A stretch of 64,000 nt of DNA from Nautiliales bacterium (GTDB lineage Bacteria > Campylobacterota > Campylobacteria > Campylobacterales > JAADDX01). The position numbers and the translations under genes are program-made. The notes under the pieces are model-generated. The model made no database searches. It was not told the DNA's origin and worked only from the letters and a program-made list of their open reading frames with translations. Numbering within the stretch: position 1 is the first letter of the stretch; each line of letters opens with the position of its first letter. Of the stretch, positions 50,594 through 58,726 are shown in pieces. The DNA lies in contig JAUUDM010000026.1 of the NCBI GenBank assembly GCA_030826765.1, positions 52,687 to 116,686 on the forward strand. Direction: 5' to 3'.

Positions 50594-52072
50594 TTAATCA
50601 TAAAATGTCACAATTCCTTTACCACTTCTTTTTGAAAAATACATAGCTTCATCTGCTTTTTTTATAAGTTCTTCAATACTATCTGCATTATCTGGATAAA
50701 TAGCAATACCAATACTTACATCTACTTTTACTCTAATATTATTATCTAAAATAATTGGTTTTGAAATTTCTTTTATAATTTTATTAGCAATTATTTTAAG
50801 ATTATCATATTTTACATATTCTACAAAGATTAAAAATTCATCACCACCAAGTCTCATAATAATATCATTTTCTCTAAATATTTTTTTTACTCTATTAGAT
50901 ACTTCAACTAAAACAATATCTCCAACTTCATGACCATAAGTGTCATTTATATATTTAAATCCATCTAAATCCATAAAAAATAGAGCTAATTTGCTTTTAG
51001 TTCTATCAATTCTTGCTTTAATAATTGGAGATATTTCAGTTAAAAATTCTCTATTATAAAGATTAGTTAATTTATCTTTTATTGACTTAGAAAATAATTT
51101 TTTTTGTTCTTTATGAAATAAAAACAGAGTATAAAATAAAAATACAACTAGTAATATACCTATAATTAATTGAAATAAAAATTTAATCCATAAAGAGTGT
51201 TGTAAATTCTCTATAATTTTATTATTTAATTCAGACATTTCTAAAACAACCTGATTTAACATATTAATTTTAGTAGTAATAAGATTATAAAAATTTAAAG
51301 CATTTATTCTAAAGTTTTTATCTTTATTAAGTGCAATTTGCTCTATTTTTTTTACTTCTTTAAATATTTTACTATTTTTTAAGCCATCAAACTTATTTTT
51401 TATTTCTTTATTCGTTAATTCTATTGAGAGTTTAAAAAGAAGTTTTTGCTCTGATAATAAATTTACATACAAAACATACAATGGTTTATTCCATTTATCC
51501 TCTGAAAAAGTTCCAGATAAAACCGCTCTTTCTATACCAACTCTCTCTTTTGCTCTTTCAAAATTTACATATGAAGAAAAACTTCTTACTATTTGTGCAT
51601 TATTAGCAAGTAATACAACTTTTCCCATGCTATCAAGTAAACTTTTATTCATTTTACTATAAAAATTTATCTCTTTTTCTAAACTTATTTCATTATTCAA
51701 AACTTCTTTTCTCATTCTTTCTAAATTGTTTATATAAATCTTTACATTTTGTATAGGTATTTTACTATAATTACGACTTGCAATCATAAATCTATGTATA
51801 GCTTTATCTGTAAGTTCTATTTTTTTTAAATATAATTTTTTAAATTCTTTAGAGGGCTTACCTAAATATCCAGCTCCTGCCCCTCTTTCTTGTTGAGTCC
51901 TATGTAAAACTTCACTTATTGCATTTGAAAAATTATTTGTTTTTTTCATCTGATTTAAATTATAATTTTTATTATATAAATCAATAGAAATTATAATAAT
52001 TTGAATAAAAACAACTACAATTAATATAAAAGCACTTATTTCTATAAGTCTATTTCTATATTTTGTCTTCAT
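50594..52072 (-). CDS. Membrane diguanylate cyclase with NIT-type nitrate/nitrite sensor domain
   Basis: A 492-residue protein with a membrane helix at about 11-31, a helical periplasmic domain (about 35-285) that opens with LHRTQQERGAGAGYLGKPSKEF, the hallmark of the NIT nitrate- and nitrite-sensing domain, a second membrane helix at about 295-318, and a GGDEF domain (about 335-490). The active site is MRLGGDEFLIFVE, and the I-site REND lies five residues before it. TDKAIHRFM also fits NIT. The protein should make c-di-GMP in response to nitrate or nitrite; ligand binding is inferred. It overlaps rnr by 17 bases and precedes moxR by 55 bases. Confidence 0.87.
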   Translation of the reverse strand: MKTKYRNRLIEISAFILIVVVFIQIIIISIDLYNKNYNLNQMKKTNNFSNAISEVLHRTQQERGAGAGYLGKPSKEFKKLYLKKIELTDKAIHRFMIASRNYSKIPIQNVKIYINNLERMRKEVLNNEISLEKEINFYSKMNKSLLDSMGKVVLLANNAQIVRSFSSYVNFERAKERVGIERAVLSGTFSEDKWNKPLYVLYVNLLSEQKLLFKLSIELTNKEIKNKFDGLKNSKIFKEVKKIEQIALNKDKNFRINALNFYNLITTKINMLNQVVLEMSELNNKIIENLQHSLWIKFLFQLIIGILLVVFLFYTLFLFHKEQKKLFSKSIKDKLTNLYNREFLTEISPIIKARIDRTKSKLALFFMDLDGFKYINDTYGHEVGDIVLVEVSNRVKKIFRENDIIMRLGGDEFLIFVEYVKYDNLKIIANKIIKEISKPIILDNNIRVKVDVSIGIAIYPDNADSIEELIKKADEAMYFSKRSGKGIVTFYD

Positions 52073-53981
52073 TTTCTATAATTTCACCTTTTATTTTAGT
52101 AGTAGCCAAATTAACATTCACTATTTTTACATTAACTTTTTCAAAAAGTTCAACTTTTTTACGATTTAAAAATATTCTTGCCCCCACAATTTCATCTTCT
52201 ATTTTTGCAATTGGTGGCTCTTTTGTATCTACTACAACTGCTTTAACAATTTGACCTACTCTTTCATTTGCCCATCTTGCAAATTTTCTATCATAAAAAT
52301 CCCATTCTATTTTCATAGCTTCTCTTTCTAATTCAGAAATTTTTACAACTAAACTTTCTATATTTCTTAAAATAAATTCTCTAAACTTTTGATTATTATG
52401 TATAATTGATTTAAGTAATCTATGTAAAGTCAAATCAGAATATCTTCTAATTGGTGAAGTAAAATGAGTATATTTTTCAAATCCAAGTGCAAAATGTCCA
52501 CTATTATGTGCTTCATATTTAGCTTGTTGTTGAGTTTTAATTATCATTTTATCTACATATTTTTCTATTCCTAAATCTTTTGATTTTTTTTGAACTTCTT
52601 TTAAAGTTTGGATAACATTATCTTTGTGATTTACATCTATTCCAAATGGTAATAAATTATTTAATAATGTCTGAACATCTTTTCTTTGTGGTTCATTATG
52701 AACCCTAAAAATACCAAAATCAATCATTTTAGCAGCAGCTTTATTAGCTAAAAGCATACAATCTTCAATCAAACCATGCGATGGAGTTTCACTTTCTATT
52801 TGAACTTTTTTCAGTTTTCCATTTTCATCTAAACTCATTTTAATTTCATCACTAAAAAATTCAAGACCTTTTTGAAGTCTTTCATGTTTTAACTGTTTTG
52901 TAATTTCAAATAAAGGTAAAAGCCATTTTAAAATCTCTTCATCAATTTTATCTTTTGGACTTTCACCTTCTAAAAATTTATCAATTGTTTCATAAGAATA
53001 TTTTCTTTTTGAATTTATAATAGACTCAATTAATTCTTCTTTTATCACATTATTATTTTTATCAAAAGTTATTTTAAAAGTTAAAGCTAATCTATCTTCA
53101 TTTTCTTTAAGTGAACATATATTCTCACTTAAAGCTCTTGGAAGCATCGGTATAGATTTATGAGGAAAATAGATACTAAATCCTCTTTTCTGAGCTTCTT
53201 TATCTATAACTCCATTTAAATAAACATATTCACTAACATCTGCAATAGCCACATATAAAGTTCTATTTTCTTTATCATAATAAATAGCATCATCATGATC
53301 TTTTGCAGTTTCAGGGTCAATTGTACAAAAAGATAAATGAGTCAAATCTTCTCTTGCATATAAACTTTTATCTACATAATCTCCAAAACTTAAAGCTTCA
53401 TTTATAGCTTGTTTAGGAAATTCTTCTTTTCTATCATAAAGAGCTAAAGAAATCTTTTCATCAACTTTAGGGTCATCCAAAACTCCTAAAACTTCTTCTA
53501 TTTCATAAGTATAAGCATTCAGTTTAAATACAGAATGCTCTGGCAGTTTTTTAAGTTGTTTTGGTTTTATATTTGTTTTTATTTCTTTCCCTGTTTTAAT
53601 ATTTATAATAACAGGCTCTTTTTCTAATAAAAGATATCCTACTATTGTCTCAAATGCTTTTTTAAGAAGTAAAACTACCTTTGCTTTTGGACGAGAATTT
53701 CTATTGAAATATCTTTTTGCTAAAACTAAATCACCTTTTTTTGCACCATTTAAATCTTCTGGTTCAATTAATAAATCTTTTTTACCAGTATGTGGAGTAA
53801 GAAACCCTACTCCTTTTGAATTTATATCAATAGTCCCTATTAAATAATCACTTGTTAATTTTAAAGTTTTTTTACCTTTTAAAGCTTTTATTGATATCAA
53901 ATAATCTACTAAATCTTTATAAGTTTTAGGAATATCTTTACGATAAATTCCCTTAGTAAGTTGAGTTATAAATTGAATCAT
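52056..53981 (-). CDS. rnr: Ribonuclease R (RNase II/VacB family)
   Basis: A 641-residue 3'-to-5' exoribonuclease. It has a cold-shock-like domain (about 60-100, GVGFLTPHTGKKDLLIEPEDLNGAKKGDLV), the RNB catalytic domain with FCTIDPETAKDHDDAIYYDKE near residue 222, which holds the metal-binding Asp cluster, IADVSEYVYLNG, and PHKSIPMLPRALSENICSLKENEDRLALTF near 275, then HFTSPIRRYSDLTLHRLL near 510. The C-terminal S1 domain is short. The length fits Campylobacterota RNase R, which is shorter than in E. coli (813). It is translationally coupled on both sides, overlapping the HDOD gene by four bases and the cyclase gene by 17. Confidence 0.93.
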   Translation of the reverse strand: MIQFITQLTKGIYRKDIPKTYKDLVDYLISIKALKGKKTLKLTSDYLIGTIDINSKGVGFLTPHTGKKDLLIEPEDLNGAKKGDLVLAKRYFNRNSRPKAKVVLLLKKAFETIVGYLLLEKEPVIINIKTGKEIKTNIKPKQLKKLPEHSVFKLNAYTYEIEEVLGVLDDPKVDEKISLALYDRKEEFPKQAINEALSFGDYVDKSLYAREDLTHLSFCTIDPETAKDHDDAIYYDKENRTLYVAIADVSEYVYLNGVIDKEAQKRGFSIYFPHKSIPMLPRALSENICSLKENEDRLALTFKITFDKNNNVIKEELIESIINSKRKYSYETIDKFLEGESPKDKIDEEILKWLLPLFEITKQLKHERLQKGLEFFSDEIKMSLDENGKLKKVQIESETPSHGLIEDCMLLANKAAAKMIDFGIFRVHNEPQRKDVQTLLNNLLPFGIDVNHKDNVIQTLKEVQKKSKDLGIEKYVDKMIIKTQQQAKYEAHNSGHFALGFEKYTHFTSPIRRYSDLTLHRLLKSIIHNNQKFREFILRNIESLVVKISELEREAMKIEWDFYDRKFARWANERVGQIVKAVVVDTKEPPIAKIEDEIVGARIFLNRKKVELFEKVNVKIVNVNLATTKIKGEIIENEDKI

Positions 53982-54769
53982 TTAATAGTATTAATTGCTT
54001 CATTTAAATCATCAATATTTAAATTATATTTTTCAGCAATTTCTATACCTTTAGCTATATTTTCATCACTTAAAGGATTAAATAAATCAACTGCCGTGTA
54101 AGCTACTGCCAATGGAGCTGAATATTCAATATTATCTTCAGCATTTTCTAGATTATTAGTAAATTTAATAGCATTTACAAGTGTATTATCAAATTTCCAA
54201 TAACTAAACATTTCAGCTGTTACTTCTAATGTATCAGTATCTAAATATTCTCTCTCAAGCTCTGTTCTATCTTCACTTGCTAGTCTTTCTCTAAATTCTT
54301 CTGCTAATCCTTCTGCAATAAGAATAGAAGAAATAATAACCGCTCCAATTTCAAGTAAAAATGACGCTGTTGAAAGAATATCAAGTTTACTTCTATCTCT
54401 TTTATACCAATTAACAACTAAAGCATTTTGGAGTTGTGAAACTGATACAAATTTATTCTCACTTACACCATAAGCACTTAAATCTATTTTCATAGAACTT
54501 TTAACAGCTGATGAAACTGCAAAACCTTTAACTGTACTCATTCCAAACAGACTAACTGCTTGATCAACAGTTTTAATTTGACGACTAAATCCGTATAATG
54601 GAGAATTTGCTGCTTTTAATAAATTTGCTGTTAACATTGGATCTTCTTTTACTACTTTTATCAAATCTCCTATACTACCATCTGGGTCTGATACTATTTT
54701 TTGAATTTCCATTACACTTTTTGGAAGTGGTGGAAGAGATTTAATTTTTTTTAATATATTTTCATTCAT
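53978..54769 (-). CDS. HDOD-domain signalling protein
   Basis: A 263-residue protein made almost entirely of an HDOD domain, a catalytically inactive relative of HD phosphohydrolases. Key segments are IKSLPPLPKSVMEIQKIVSDPDGSIGDL near residue 10, VVKEDPMLTANLLKAANSPLYGFSRQIKTVDQAVSLFG near 40-78, and the EREYLDTDTLEVTAEMF region near 170. HDOD proteins regulate c-di-GMP signalling, motility or chemotaxis by protein contacts; the partner here is unknown. It overlaps rnr and the MshN-like gene by four bases each, so it sits at the end of the pilus-assembly operon. Confidence 0.85.
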   Translation of the reverse strand: MNENILKKIKSLPPLPKSVMEIQKIVSDPDGSIGDLIKVVKEDPMLTANLLKAANSPLYGFSRQIKTVDQAVSLFGMSTVKGFAVSSAVKSSMKIDLSAYGVSENKFVSVSQLQNALVVNWYKRDRSKLDILSTASFLLEIGAVIISSILIAEGLAEEFRERLASEDRTELEREYLDTDTLEVTAEMFSYWKFDNTLVNAIKFTNNLENAEDNIEYSAPLAVAYTAVDLFNPLSDENIAKGIEIAEKYNLNIDDLNEAINTIK

Positions 54770-55554
54770 TTAATACTCCTTACATATGTTTCTATTTGTT
54801 GATTTGAACCATAAATTTTCAGATAAGAATCTAATAATTGTTTAGCTTCTTTATTTTTTCCTAATTTTACCAAACTTTTAGAATAAAGTAACCAACTTTG
54901 TTTATCTTTTGGATTTATATTATTAGCTTTTTTAGACCATTCTATACAATTATCATATTTTTTTTGATTATAATATATACTTGCTATTTTTATAGCTGTT
55001 TCATATTCTGGAAATAATTTATAATTATTTAATAATTCTTTTAATGAATATTTACTTTTACTAACTTTAATTACTATTTTAGGTTCTTTAATTTTTAAAG
55101 GCTTTGTTATATTATGAGCTGTATATGACATTATAGAATTTTTATTTTTTTCCGACACTTTTATTGATATAATATCAACATCAGGAATCATAGGATTTAA
55201 ACTTAATTTACTTATTTTATTACTCTTTTTAGTAAGATTTATATCAGATTTTGTTACATTTTTTTCTACTTTTTTTGTAATATTCATTTCAGATTTAACT
55301 ATGCTATTATGTTTTATTTTAGAAAGATTGTGTTCAGGCTTTATTATATTTACATTTTTTTTAGAAATATTTATTTCAGATTTAATATTATTTGTTATAT
55401 GCTTTTTATCTGTATAAATTTTGTTATTAACATAATAAAAAAAATAGACTATAATAATTAAAATAATTAAAATAAATAAAATAAATAAATAAATAAAATA
55501 TTTTTTCCTTTTTCTTTTATAATAAAGTTTTTCTAATTGGTCATAATTATACAT
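54766..55554 (-). CDS. MshN-like TPR membrane protein with a sequon-rich linker
   Basis: A 262-residue single-pass protein. It has a basic N-terminus (KLYYKRKRKKYF), a membrane helix at about 20-42, a long Lys/Asn/Ser-rich linker (about 45-160) and a C-terminal TPR region (about 165-255, with KYDNCIEWSKKANNINPKDKQSWLLYSKSLVKLGKNKEA). The order matches MshN of MSHA-type pilus clusters, and it overlaps the MshM-like gene by eight bases. Between residues 58 and 110 are five degenerate copies of K-S-E-X-N-X-S/T-K-K. Every N-X-S/T site in the linker core (Asn62, 76, 91, 99, 106) has Asp or Glu at -2. This fits multiple PglB-type N-glycans. Direct sequence similarity to MshN is weak. Confidence 0.72.
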   Translation of the reverse strand: MYNYDQLEKLYYKRKRKKYFIYLFILFILIILIIIVYFFYYVNNKIYTDKKHITNNIKSEINISKKNVNIIKPEHNLSKIKHNSIVKSEMNITKKVEKNVTKSDINLTKKSNKISKLSLNPMIPDVDIISIKVSEKNKNSIMSYTAHNITKPLKIKEPKIVIKVSKSKYSLKELLNNYKLFPEYETAIKIASIYYNQKKYDNCIEWSKKANNINPKDKQSWLLYSKSLVKLGKNKEAKQLLDSYLKIYGSNQQIETYVRSIK

Positions 55555-56281
55555 GAATCTCCTTTATAAATATATTAGCCATTTCTATATATTTATTATC
55601 TATATTGCTTTTATTAACTTTAGTAGGATCCTTTTTATAAAAATAATTTATAATATCAAAAGTTCTATAAATAAGCTGATTAATTTCTCTTAAATTACCA
55701 TGTGTTAATTTATAAATAAGTTTATAATTTGATTTTGTAAACATTCTTTCTATTTGTTCAAATCCATGTTGATGTAGTTTAGAAGAAATAAAAAATATCA
55801 TATCATCATATGAACAAGGAGTAATATTCAAAATATAACTAATTCTTGAACTAAAATGTTTTTTTGTAAATAATTTTTTTGCTTCTTCCTCATGTGTTGC
55901 TAAAATTATTGTATAATTACCATTATCTGCACACATTCTTATAGTTTCAATTTTTTCCAAACTAAGTGTTTGAGCTTCATCTATAAATATAACTGTATAT
56001 TGTTGATTATTTGGTATCTTTAATAAATTATTTAAAGTTTCTTCCTCTTCTATAGGATTAGAAATAAAGTACAATTTAGCATCTATATCTTTTTCTTGTA
56101 AAGTAGTATATACTTTTTGCATTAAAAAAGTTTTTCCACTACCTGCTTCTCCATATAAAAGAATCATTTTTTCTTTTTCAGATACAGCATACATCATATC
56201 TATCTCTAATTTTTTAGATAAAGGTATATAAAGTGATATATCAACTCTATCTCTAAAAATATCTTTTGCTTTATTAAACAT
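55547..56281 (-). CDS. ExeA/MshM-like AAA ATPase
   Basis: A 244-residue ATPase of the GspA/ExeA family, which helps insert or assemble secretins. It has LPLSKKLEIDMMYAVSEKEKMILLYGEAGSGKTFLMQKV with Walker A near residue 40, Walker B VIFIDEAQTLSLEKIE near 92, sensor 1 IILATHEEEAKKLF near 122 and a C-terminal helical lid ending near KEIHV. No peptidoglycan-binding domain follows, which makes it the short, MshM-like form. It lies between the secretin and MshN-like genes, the expected position in MSHA clusters. Overlaps the MshN-like gene by eight bases. Confidence 0.83.
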   Translation of the reverse strand: MFNKAKDIFRDRVDISLYIPLSKKLEIDMMYAVSEKEKMILLYGEAGSGKTFLMQKVYTTLQEKDIDAKLYFISNPIEEEETLNNLLKIPNNQQYTVIFIDEAQTLSLEKIETIRMCADNGNYTIILATHEEEAKKLFTKKHFSSRISYILNITPCSYDDMIFFISSKLHQHGFEQIERMFTKSNYKLIYKLTHGNLREINQLIYRTFDIINYFYKKDPTKVNKSNIDNKYIEMANIFIKEIHV

Positions 56282-56283
56282 TT

Positions 56284-57690
56284 TTAATATCCTAAATCCT
56301 TAATAGTTATTTTTTTATTTTCTTTAACAATATGTGGTGTTACCACAAATACTAATTCTACTTTATCAGAAATTTGTGTTTTTGAAGAAAACAAATATTT
56401 AACGACTGGTATTTCTTTTAATACAGGAACTCCATTTTCTTGTAATGAATTTTGACTTGTTATAAGTCCTCCCAATACTAATGTATCTCCATCCTTAATC
56501 CTAACAACCGTACTCATTTTATTTTCACTTGTATCTGGTGGTAAATCTTTTCTATTAGGATTATTTAATTGTGTTCTATCTCTAAAAGATGAAACAGTAG
56601 GATTAATTCTTAATATAATATTACCACTTTCACTTATTTCTGGTGTTATATCCAATAATATACCAATAAATTCACTTTTATTAGTATATTCAGCTGGTTG
56701 TGTATTACCAGCTTGATCTACATATGAAGCTTTTATCAAAGAGTTATAATTAATTGTATCTCCAACACTAATTATCGCTTTTTGATTATTCAGCGCTACT
56801 ATTTTTGGATTTGATACTGAATTTACATTTCCTTGAGTAGCTAAAAAATTTAAAAGACCTGAAACATTAAATAAAGATTTACTAAATATTGAGCTACTAC
56901 CTACTATATTTGCAGAACGTAAAGGAGTACTTTCAGGAGAGTCTGTAGAACCTAAACTTATATTTAGATTAGACCAGTTAATTCCTGTTTGTTTTCCTTT
57001 TTTCAAATGAACTTCATAAATTCTAACATCTATCATGATTTGTTTATGTAATCTTGTATTTAATTTATTTATATAACTTTGAATTTTTAATAACTGCTTT
57101 TTAGTAGCTGTTACAGTTACTAACCCTGCATTTTTATCTATAATAGGAAGAGATGCTTTATATTCACTATCAGAATTTAAAATATTATTTAAATTTTCTG
57201 CAAGAGTAGACCAAAAATCAAATTTATATTCAGAATTTACTGAATTTTCATCACTTGAACTACTTGATGTAGTCGAATTACTTGAATCACTTGAGCCTGA
57301 TGAAGAAGCAGAAAAATTAGCATTACCACTTCTTGTAGATGGAATATAATCTATTATAAAAGTTTTTGTTTTAATATATGAAATATGTAATATATTATGT
57401 TTTATATTATAAAAAAAGTTATTATTAGTAATTAATAAATCTAAAATTTGTAAAAAACTATAATTTTTTACACGAATTCCACTAACTTTTATTGTATTAA
57501 GTTTTGATTTAGCTAAAAAATCATCATATACTATATTTATATTACAACTATTTAATGAAATTTCTTTTAATATAGAAATTAAAGATATTTTTTCATTATT
57601 AGGTACTGAAAAAGTAAATAATTTAGACCCACAAATTTTACCCCAACTTATAATAGTTAACAAAATAAATACTATAAAATATTTTTTCAT
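56284..57690 (-). CDS. Type IV pilus/MSHA-type secretin (MshL-like)
   Basis: A 468-residue outer-membrane secretin. It has a signal peptide (1-17), a small N-terminal domain (about 35-110) of the STN/N0 type, a Ser-rich low-complexity loop (about residues 125-150), a short N1-like domain (about 165-215, VTVTATKKQLLKIQSYINKLN) and the secretin core (about 220-460) with VSNPKIVALNNQKAIISVGD near 292 and VVRIKDGDTLVLGGLITSQ near 398. It ends near VVTPHIV. It should form the exit channel for a pilus or secreted substrate. Overlaps the 140-residue gene by four bases, in MSHA gene order. Confidence 0.88.
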   Translation of the reverse strand: MKKYFIVFILLTIISWGKICGSKLFTFSVPNNEKISLISILKEISLNSCNINIVYDDFLAKSKLNTIKVSGIRVKNYSFLQILDLLITNNNFFYNIKHNILHISYIKTKTFIIDYIPSTRSGNANFSASSSGSSDSSNSTTSSSSSDENSVNSEYKFDFWSTLAENLNNILNSDSEYKASLPIIDKNAGLVTVTATKKQLLKIQSYINKLNTRLHKQIMIDVRIYEVHLKKGKQTGINWSNLNISLGSTDSPESTPLRSANIVGSSSIFSKSLFNVSGLLNFLATQGNVNSVSNPKIVALNNQKAIISVGDTINYNSLIKASYVDQAGNTQPAEYTNKSEFIGILLDITPEISESGNIILRINPTVSSFRDRTQLNNPNRKDLPPDTSENKMSTVVRIKDGDTLVLGGLITSQNSLQENGVPVLKEIPVVKYLFSSKTQISDKVELVFVVTPHIVKENKKITIKDLGY

Positions 57691-58109
57691 TTAGATACCT
57701 TTAAATTTAACGGACTTTTTCTAATATTTACAGGAACTACTTCTATTTCATTTTCATGTTTAAATAAAACAGTATTTTTTGTAATTGAAATTAATTTATA
57801 ATTTTCCAAACTTTCTCCAATTTTTATCCATTTTGTTGTCTTTTTACGAATATTACTAAAATTTAAAAGTACTTTATTATTCAAAATAGCTAAAATTTTT
57901 AATTTAGATTTTGGTTTATTAACTTGTAACTTTTTTCTATTAATTCTTGTAATAATTTTTTTATGTGGAACATAAAAAGGGTTATAAAAAGAAGAATCAA
58001 ATGGTAAAGAATAATTTAATATATCATTTACATAATTTTCATATATTTTATAATTAACATTAGCAAAAACTATATTCAAACCTAATAAAAATAAAAATAT
58101 TTTTTTCAT
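57687..58109 (-). CDS. Small periplasmic pilus-assembly protein (MshK/PilP-like)
   Basis: A 140-residue protein with a signal peptide or N-terminal anchor (MKKIFLFLLGLNIVFA) and a basic periplasmic part. The C-terminal half (about 68-135) is strand-rich, with KILAILNNKVLLNFSNIRKKTTKWIKIGESLENYKLISITKNTVLFKHENEIEVVPV, which resembles the HR/PilP-like domain that contacts secretins: the phrase ESLENYKLISITKNTVLF fits the G-X-x-V-x-G-Y-x-V-x-x-I-x-x-x-x-V-x-L pattern. Position between MshJ-like and MshL-like genes supports MshK. Direct sequence similarity is low. It overlaps both neighbours by four bases. Confidence 0.7.
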   Translation of the reverse strand: MKKIFLFLLGLNIVFANVNYKIYENYVNDILNYSLPFDSSFYNPFYVPHKKIITRINRKKLQVNKPKSKLKILAILNNKVLLNFSNIRKKTTKWIKIGESLENYKLISITKNTVLFKHENEIEVVPVNIRKSPLNLKVSK

Positions 58110-58726
58110 AACTCAGCCCCATATATATCAATGGTTAAATAATTTATTTTTCCATCTGTTTTCAAAGATTTTATTTTAACAAAATCTTTTCTTGCTTCAA
58201 AGCTATTCATTAATTTTACAACATTTTTAAAATTACCAATAACTTGCAAACTAATTTGCATTTTTAGATTTACTAATTGATTATTAGTTTTCTTATTATT
58301 TAAAAAGAGAATATTATCTAATTTTAATAATAATAAATTACTATCTTTTACATATTTAGGAATTTTATTATAAATCTCAGCCCATCTCTTTAAATCAAAA
58401 ATTAAAAATTTTACTTTATTTAATAATTTTTTCATAACAATTTCTGTTTGTTCTAATTTTTTTATTTTTATTTTTAATATTCTTCTTTTTTTTGTAATAT
58501 TTATAATAGAATTTTTAAGTCTAGTAATATGAATTTGTTTAGAATTGATTGCTTTATTTAATTGTCTATTTTTATGTAAAGCATTATTAAACATATCATT
58601 TGTAATAGGAAATATAAAATAATAAACAATAAATCCTATTATAAGAATCGGGAAAAAAAAGGTTAATTTTTGCTCAGTTTCCTTCTGAGAATCAAAAAAA
58701 GCATCTAATTTATCTAAAATTTTCAT
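58106..58726 (-). CDS. PilO/MshJ-like inner-membrane pilus-assembly protein
   Basis: A 206-residue protein with a short cytoplasmic start, a membrane helix at about 22-44 (LTFFFPILIIGFIVYYFIF), a periplasmic coiled coil (about 50-105) and a ferredoxin-like domain (about 130-206, LVNLKMQISLQVIGNFKNVVKLMNSFEARKDFVKIKSLKTDGK). This is the PilO/MshJ architecture. It lies between the MshI-like and MshK-like genes and overlaps both by four bases. The sequence is very rich in Lys, Asn and Ile. It probably pairs with the C-terminal domain of the MshI-like protein to align the inner-membrane platform with the secretin. Confidence 0.75.
   Translation of the reverse strand: MKILDKLDAFFDSQKETEQKLTFFFPILIIGFIVYYFIFPITNDMFNNALHKNRQLNKAINSKQIHITRLKNSIINITKKRRILKIKIKKLEQTEIVMKKLLNKVKFLIFDLKRWAEIYNKIPKYVKDSNLLLLKLDNILFLNNKKTNNQLVNLKMQISLQVIGNFKNVVKLMNSFEARKDFVKIKSLKTDGKINYLTIDIYGAEL

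Noticed and set aside
56284-57690. Ser/Thr/Asn-rich loop of the secretin as a sequon cluster
   Set aside because: Its N-X-S/T sites lack the acidic -2 residue; the loop is simple low-complexity sequence.
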